Shown piece by piece: positions 5,316-7,538 of a DNA stretch of 7,538 nt (its first letter is position 1; every line of letters begins with the position of its first letter). The translations under genes and the position numbers were made by a program. Source of the stretch: Chlamydiota bacterium (GTDB lineage: Bacteria; Chlamydiota; Chlamydiia; Chlamydiales; Criblamydiaceae). The stretch spans positions 1 to 7,538 of the forward strand of contig JAJFMC010000125.1 of the NCBI GenBank assembly GCA_021772365.1, in the 5' to 3' direction. The notes under the pieces were generated by a model, which was not told the origin of the DNA, did no database searches, and saw nothing but the letters and a program-made list of their open reading frames with translations.

Positions 5316-7370
5316 TCAATCACTTTTCCATTTATTAATGAGCTCGTCATGGCTGTATTGTTGCTTTACAATGGGTGTGCCATCATCATGATACTTATTG
5401 AATATTCCGTGGCGAAATCCATCGCGATATTCGGCTTCAAAAACGAGAACACCTTCCGGGGACCAATGTTTGGAGATACCGTGTAACTTATTGTGTCGAA
5501 AGTGTTTTTCGGAGGCAACGTGTCCATTATCATAATAGGTGATTTCTGCACCTTCGAGGACACCCTGAGAGTAGTGGAGGACAGCTTTCAGCTCTCCGGT
5601 TAGATAATAACTCTCTTGCTTACCATGGAGCTCTCCATCGTGAAAGCGTATGACATTGGTAAGGACTACTTTTTTTCCTCCCTCGACAGGATGATGAAAT
5701 TCCCTATGGACACCAACTGGCTTCCCGTTTTTGAATTTAGCAACCTCTTTCACTCCACCTTCCTCGAACCAGGTTCGATATTCGCCATCGAGCTCACCGT
5801 TGCTGTAGTAAGCCGCTGAAGCTATTCTACCGTTTGAGTGAAAGTGATCGACTTTTCCGTGTAGTACTCCATTTGAATAGGGAGCTATCATTTTGGGGAT
5901 ATCATTTTCATACCACTCTCTTACAAATCCAATGTGCTTTCCTTGATCGAATTTAGCTTCATAGAGGAGAGAACCATCATCGTCCCATTTTCTGTGCCAG
6001 CTATGTGGAAGGCCGTTGTTATAAGTCAGTGAGTGCTTCGGTGTACCATCAGTGTACCATTCTTTTTCAGTATTTTCCCGTCTGCCGTTTGCATAGTGAG
6101 CTTCCAGTTTTTTTTGACCATCCTGGTACCATTTGTTAAAGGCTCCGTTTTTTTTACCTTTATTGTAGGTAATTTTTACTTTTACTCCACCAGAAGGATG
6201 GTATTCTATTTGTTCTCCATCGAATTCTCCGTGGTCGTAGTGAAACTCCCGTTTGAGTTTTTCTCCGGGATACCACTCTAAGTATTCGCCATCTTGCTCA
6301 CCATCGACTAAGTAGTACTGGGCGCGTTTATTACCGCCCGTATCGTATTCGATGATGGGCCCTGTCAGTTTTCCTTGATTATCGTAAATCGCCATGTAGG
6401 CATCTTTACCGTTCCGATGTTTTCGATAATGCCTAGATATTGGAGAGCCTTTGATATAGCGACCTTCCCCCCTGAGAGAACCGTCTTCAAAGAAGTACTG
6501 TTCGAGGCCATGTTTCTTTCCGTACAAGTAACTTGCTGAGTATTGTTGTTTCCCGTTTGGATAGTTGCGTTCATGGGATCCGTGAGGCTGACCATTTAGG
6601 ATGTGTTGCTCTTCGTCAATTTTTCCATTGGGGTAGTAAGTGATAAGGCCTGATGATTCACCGTTATCGTTCAACAGACCATTGATGTAGTGTTTGGCAC
6701 TTTTAAGTCTCCCATCTTCATACCACTCCATGCACGTATCACAGAGCACTCCTTTTCTATATATCTTTTTGCCAATACGCTTATCTGTACGAGTAAAAAC
6801 CTCATATTCACCATCGAGCAAGCCATTATGGTAATTGCCACGCTCTTTGATATGAGCGTTATCGTAACGGGTTTCTGTGGTGCCGTTCCGGATGCCATTT
6901 TTGTAAGTGACTAACTGTTTCAAGATCCCGTTGGGGTAGTATTCTTTGACTGCTCCATGAAGCTGACCTTTTTTGTAGATAGAAATGCGCTCTATTGATC
7001 CAAGAGGTGCAAAGTCGATACTCGGTCCGTGTGGATGAACACGTCGACCGGTCTGCCGATAGATAGCGTCCGACTCCTCAACTACGATCAAATCGGTTTC
7101 ATTCAGGAGGACGCCTTGTTCATCGTACTCCAGCATTTTAACTGGATTGCCTTTTGTTTCTGGATCATCAGTGCTGGGTTCGTAAAAATAAACAATTTTT
7201 GGAGCATCGTAAGGATGCTTTTCCTCCACCTGTAGAATCCAATTGGGCCTACGAGATTTTAACTTAGAAATTTCCTCAAAGGAAAGAGGTTCTGATGGAT
7301 CAACAGCCCATCCATTTACACCAACCCCAAACAAGATGAGTAGAGAGACTACCCATTGAGTGATATTCAT
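5316..7370 (-). CDS. Exported MORN_2-repeat (YwqK-like) protein, 684 residues with about 22 repeats
   Basis: AAAGG (7379-7383) lies 8 bases before the ATG at 7370. A signal peptide (hydrophobic 6-19, probable cleavage after Ala22 in NGWA-VD) is followed by a non-repeat region (about 23-130). From about residue 132 to the end the protein is a tandem array of 23-24-residue MORN_2 (PF07661) units with consensus Y-x-N-G-x-x-x-G-x5-W/Y-Y-x-x-G. Examples are YSNGVLHGKVDHFHSNG and YSNGELDGEYRTWF. I count 22 units by eye plus a partial last one; units near 205-235 and the one beginning FKNGKPVG carry insertions of about 5-6 residues. Such arrays form extended beta-hairpin solenoids. Chlamydial relatives are often annotated YwqK-family antitoxin or, wrongly, phosphatidylinositol-phosphate kinase, on repeat similarity only; no kinase or toxin is seen here. 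First gene of the operon, 16 bases before the cysteine-cluster gene. Likely periplasmic or surface scaffold; partner unknown. Confidence 0.88.
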   Translation of the reverse strand: MNITQWVVSLLILFGVGVNGWAVDPSEPLSFEEISKLKSRRPNWILQVEEKHPYDAPKIVYFYEPSTDDPETKGNPVKMLEYDEQGVLLNETDLIVVEESDAIYRQTGRRVHPHGPSIDFAPLGSIERISIYKKGQLHGAVKEYYPNGILKQLVTYKNGIRNGTTETRYDNAHIKERGNYHNGLLDGEYEVFTRTDKRIGKKIYRKGVLCDTCMEWYEDGRLKSAKHYINGLLNDNGESSGLITYYPNGKIDEEQHILNGQPHGSHERNYPNGKQQYSASYLYGKKHGLEQYFFEDGSLRGEGRYIKGSPISRHYRKHRNGKDAYMAIYDNQGKLTGPIIEYDTGGNKRAQYYLVDGEQDGEYLEWYPGEKLKREFHYDHGEFDGEQIEYHPSGGVKVKITYNKGKKNGAFNKWYQDGQKKLEAHYANGRRENTEKEWYTDGTPKHSLTYNNGLPHSWHRKWDDDGSLLYEAKFDQGKHIGFVREWYENDIPKMIAPYSNGVLHGKVDHFHSNGRIASAAYYSNGELDGEYRTWFEEGGVKEVAKFKNGKPVGVHREFHHPVEGGKKVVLTNVIRFHDGELHGKQESYYLTGELKAVLHYSQGVLEGAEITYYDNGHVASEKHFRHNKLHGISKHWSPEGVLVFEAEYRDGFRHGIFNKYHDDGTPIVKQQYSHDELINKWKSD

Positions 7371-7406
7371 GAGAATAACCTTTTGTCATAACAACGATCA
7401 CTGCGG

Positions 7407-7435
7407 ATTTTATCAAATCATGTCGATTCTGTCTA
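7407..7435 (-). promoter_or_regulatory. Probable sigma70-type promoter of the MORN / cysteine-cluster / GIN operon
   Basis: On the minus strand TAGACA (7430-7435, five of six consensus positions) and TAAAAT (7407-7412, five of six) are separated by 17 bases. Transcription would start near 7400, giving a leader of about 30 bases to the ATG at 7370, with AAAGG inside it. It is the best promoter match in the window. No promoter or terminator is evident inside the two short gaps downstream, which supports a single transcript. Confidence 0.6.
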
Positions 7436-7489
7436 ATGAAACGGGATTGCCGGCAAGGCACCAAGCATTAGAAGTTCTAAAAAACCTTT

Positions 7490-7538
7490 TTAATACCCTG
7501 TTTCCTGGGCGGTAATTTGGGTCTCTGATTCCGATGCC
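7490..7538 (-). CDS. Possible 3' end of another minus-strand gene, cut by the right edge
   Basis: Reading inward from the right edge on the minus strand, one frame gives SESETQITAQETGY followed by TAA at 7490-7492, which looks like a polar protein C-terminus. A second frame stays open for 42 codons to a stop at 7410-7412 but would overlap the operon promoter. Too little is visible to decide or to assign a family. 7413-7489 otherwise holds only a TTGCCGGCAA palindrome and an oligo-A/T stretch near 7477-7491. Confidence 0.2.
   Translation of the reverse strand, partial: ASESETQITAQETGY

Noticed and set aside
5366..7235. Numerous 60-90-codon frames on both strands within the MORN gene
   Set aside because: All are shadows. 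The minus-strand frame with regular Y-x-N-G-x-x-x-G repeats throughout is clearly the coding one.
5316..7370. Annotation of the MORN gene as a YwqK antitoxin of a toxin-antitoxin pair
   Set aside because: The protein is exported and very long, and neither neighbour resembles a toxin. The label would rest on repeat similarity alone.

Overview
The window most likely comes from a chlamydia-related bacterium (phylum Chlamydiota, environmental lineages such as the Simkania, Waddlia or Parachlamydia groups). The argument rests on four things: a cysteine-rich MOMP-like (Lpg1974/PF05150-type) outer-membrane protein, an exported MORN_2-repeat protein, a small cysteine-cluster protein of a type I recall from chlamydial genomes, and moderately AT-rich DNA with weak or missing Shine-Dalgarno sites. 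The lineage call is inference from gene content; no rRNA or other marker gene is present.

Layout. (1) At 1-291 on the minus strand is the 5' part of a PF04020 phage-holin-4 superfamily membrane protein that runs off the left edge. (2) At 498-1514 on the plus strand is a soluble, Lys/Glu-rich protein of unknown function, diverging from the holin-like gene across a promoter region (292-497). (3) At 1515-1768 is a convergent intergenic region with nested inverted repeats and terminator hairpins. (4) At 1769-2641 on the minus strand is the MOMP-like porin. (5) At 2923-3996 on the plus strand is an exported alpha/beta hydrolase of the PAF-acetylhydrolase / predicted dienelactone hydrolase type. 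(6) At 3997-4222 is a second convergent intergenic region, which shares a sequence element and architecture with region 3. (7) From 7370 down to 4223 on the minus strand is a compact three-gene unit: an exported protein with about 22 MORN_2 repeats, a small zinc-binding cysteine-cluster protein, and an exported GIN-domain (DUF2807) beta-helix protein. Gaps within it are 16 and 15 bases, and a good sigma70-type promoter lies at 7407-7435. (8) At 7371-7538 are that promoter and possibly the 3' end of another minus-strand gene.

Theme. Four of the seven genes encode proteins with an N-terminal signal peptide (porin, hydrolase, MORN protein, GIN protein), and the partial holin-like gene encodes a membrane protein, so the window is mainly about the cell envelope. 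The points that deserve a second look are the MORN / cysteine-cluster / GIN operon and the sequence element shared by the two convergent intergenic regions. In both regions that element precedes, on the minus strand, a hairpin with a U-rich tail. No tRNA, rRNA, CRISPR array or intact insertion sequence was seen.
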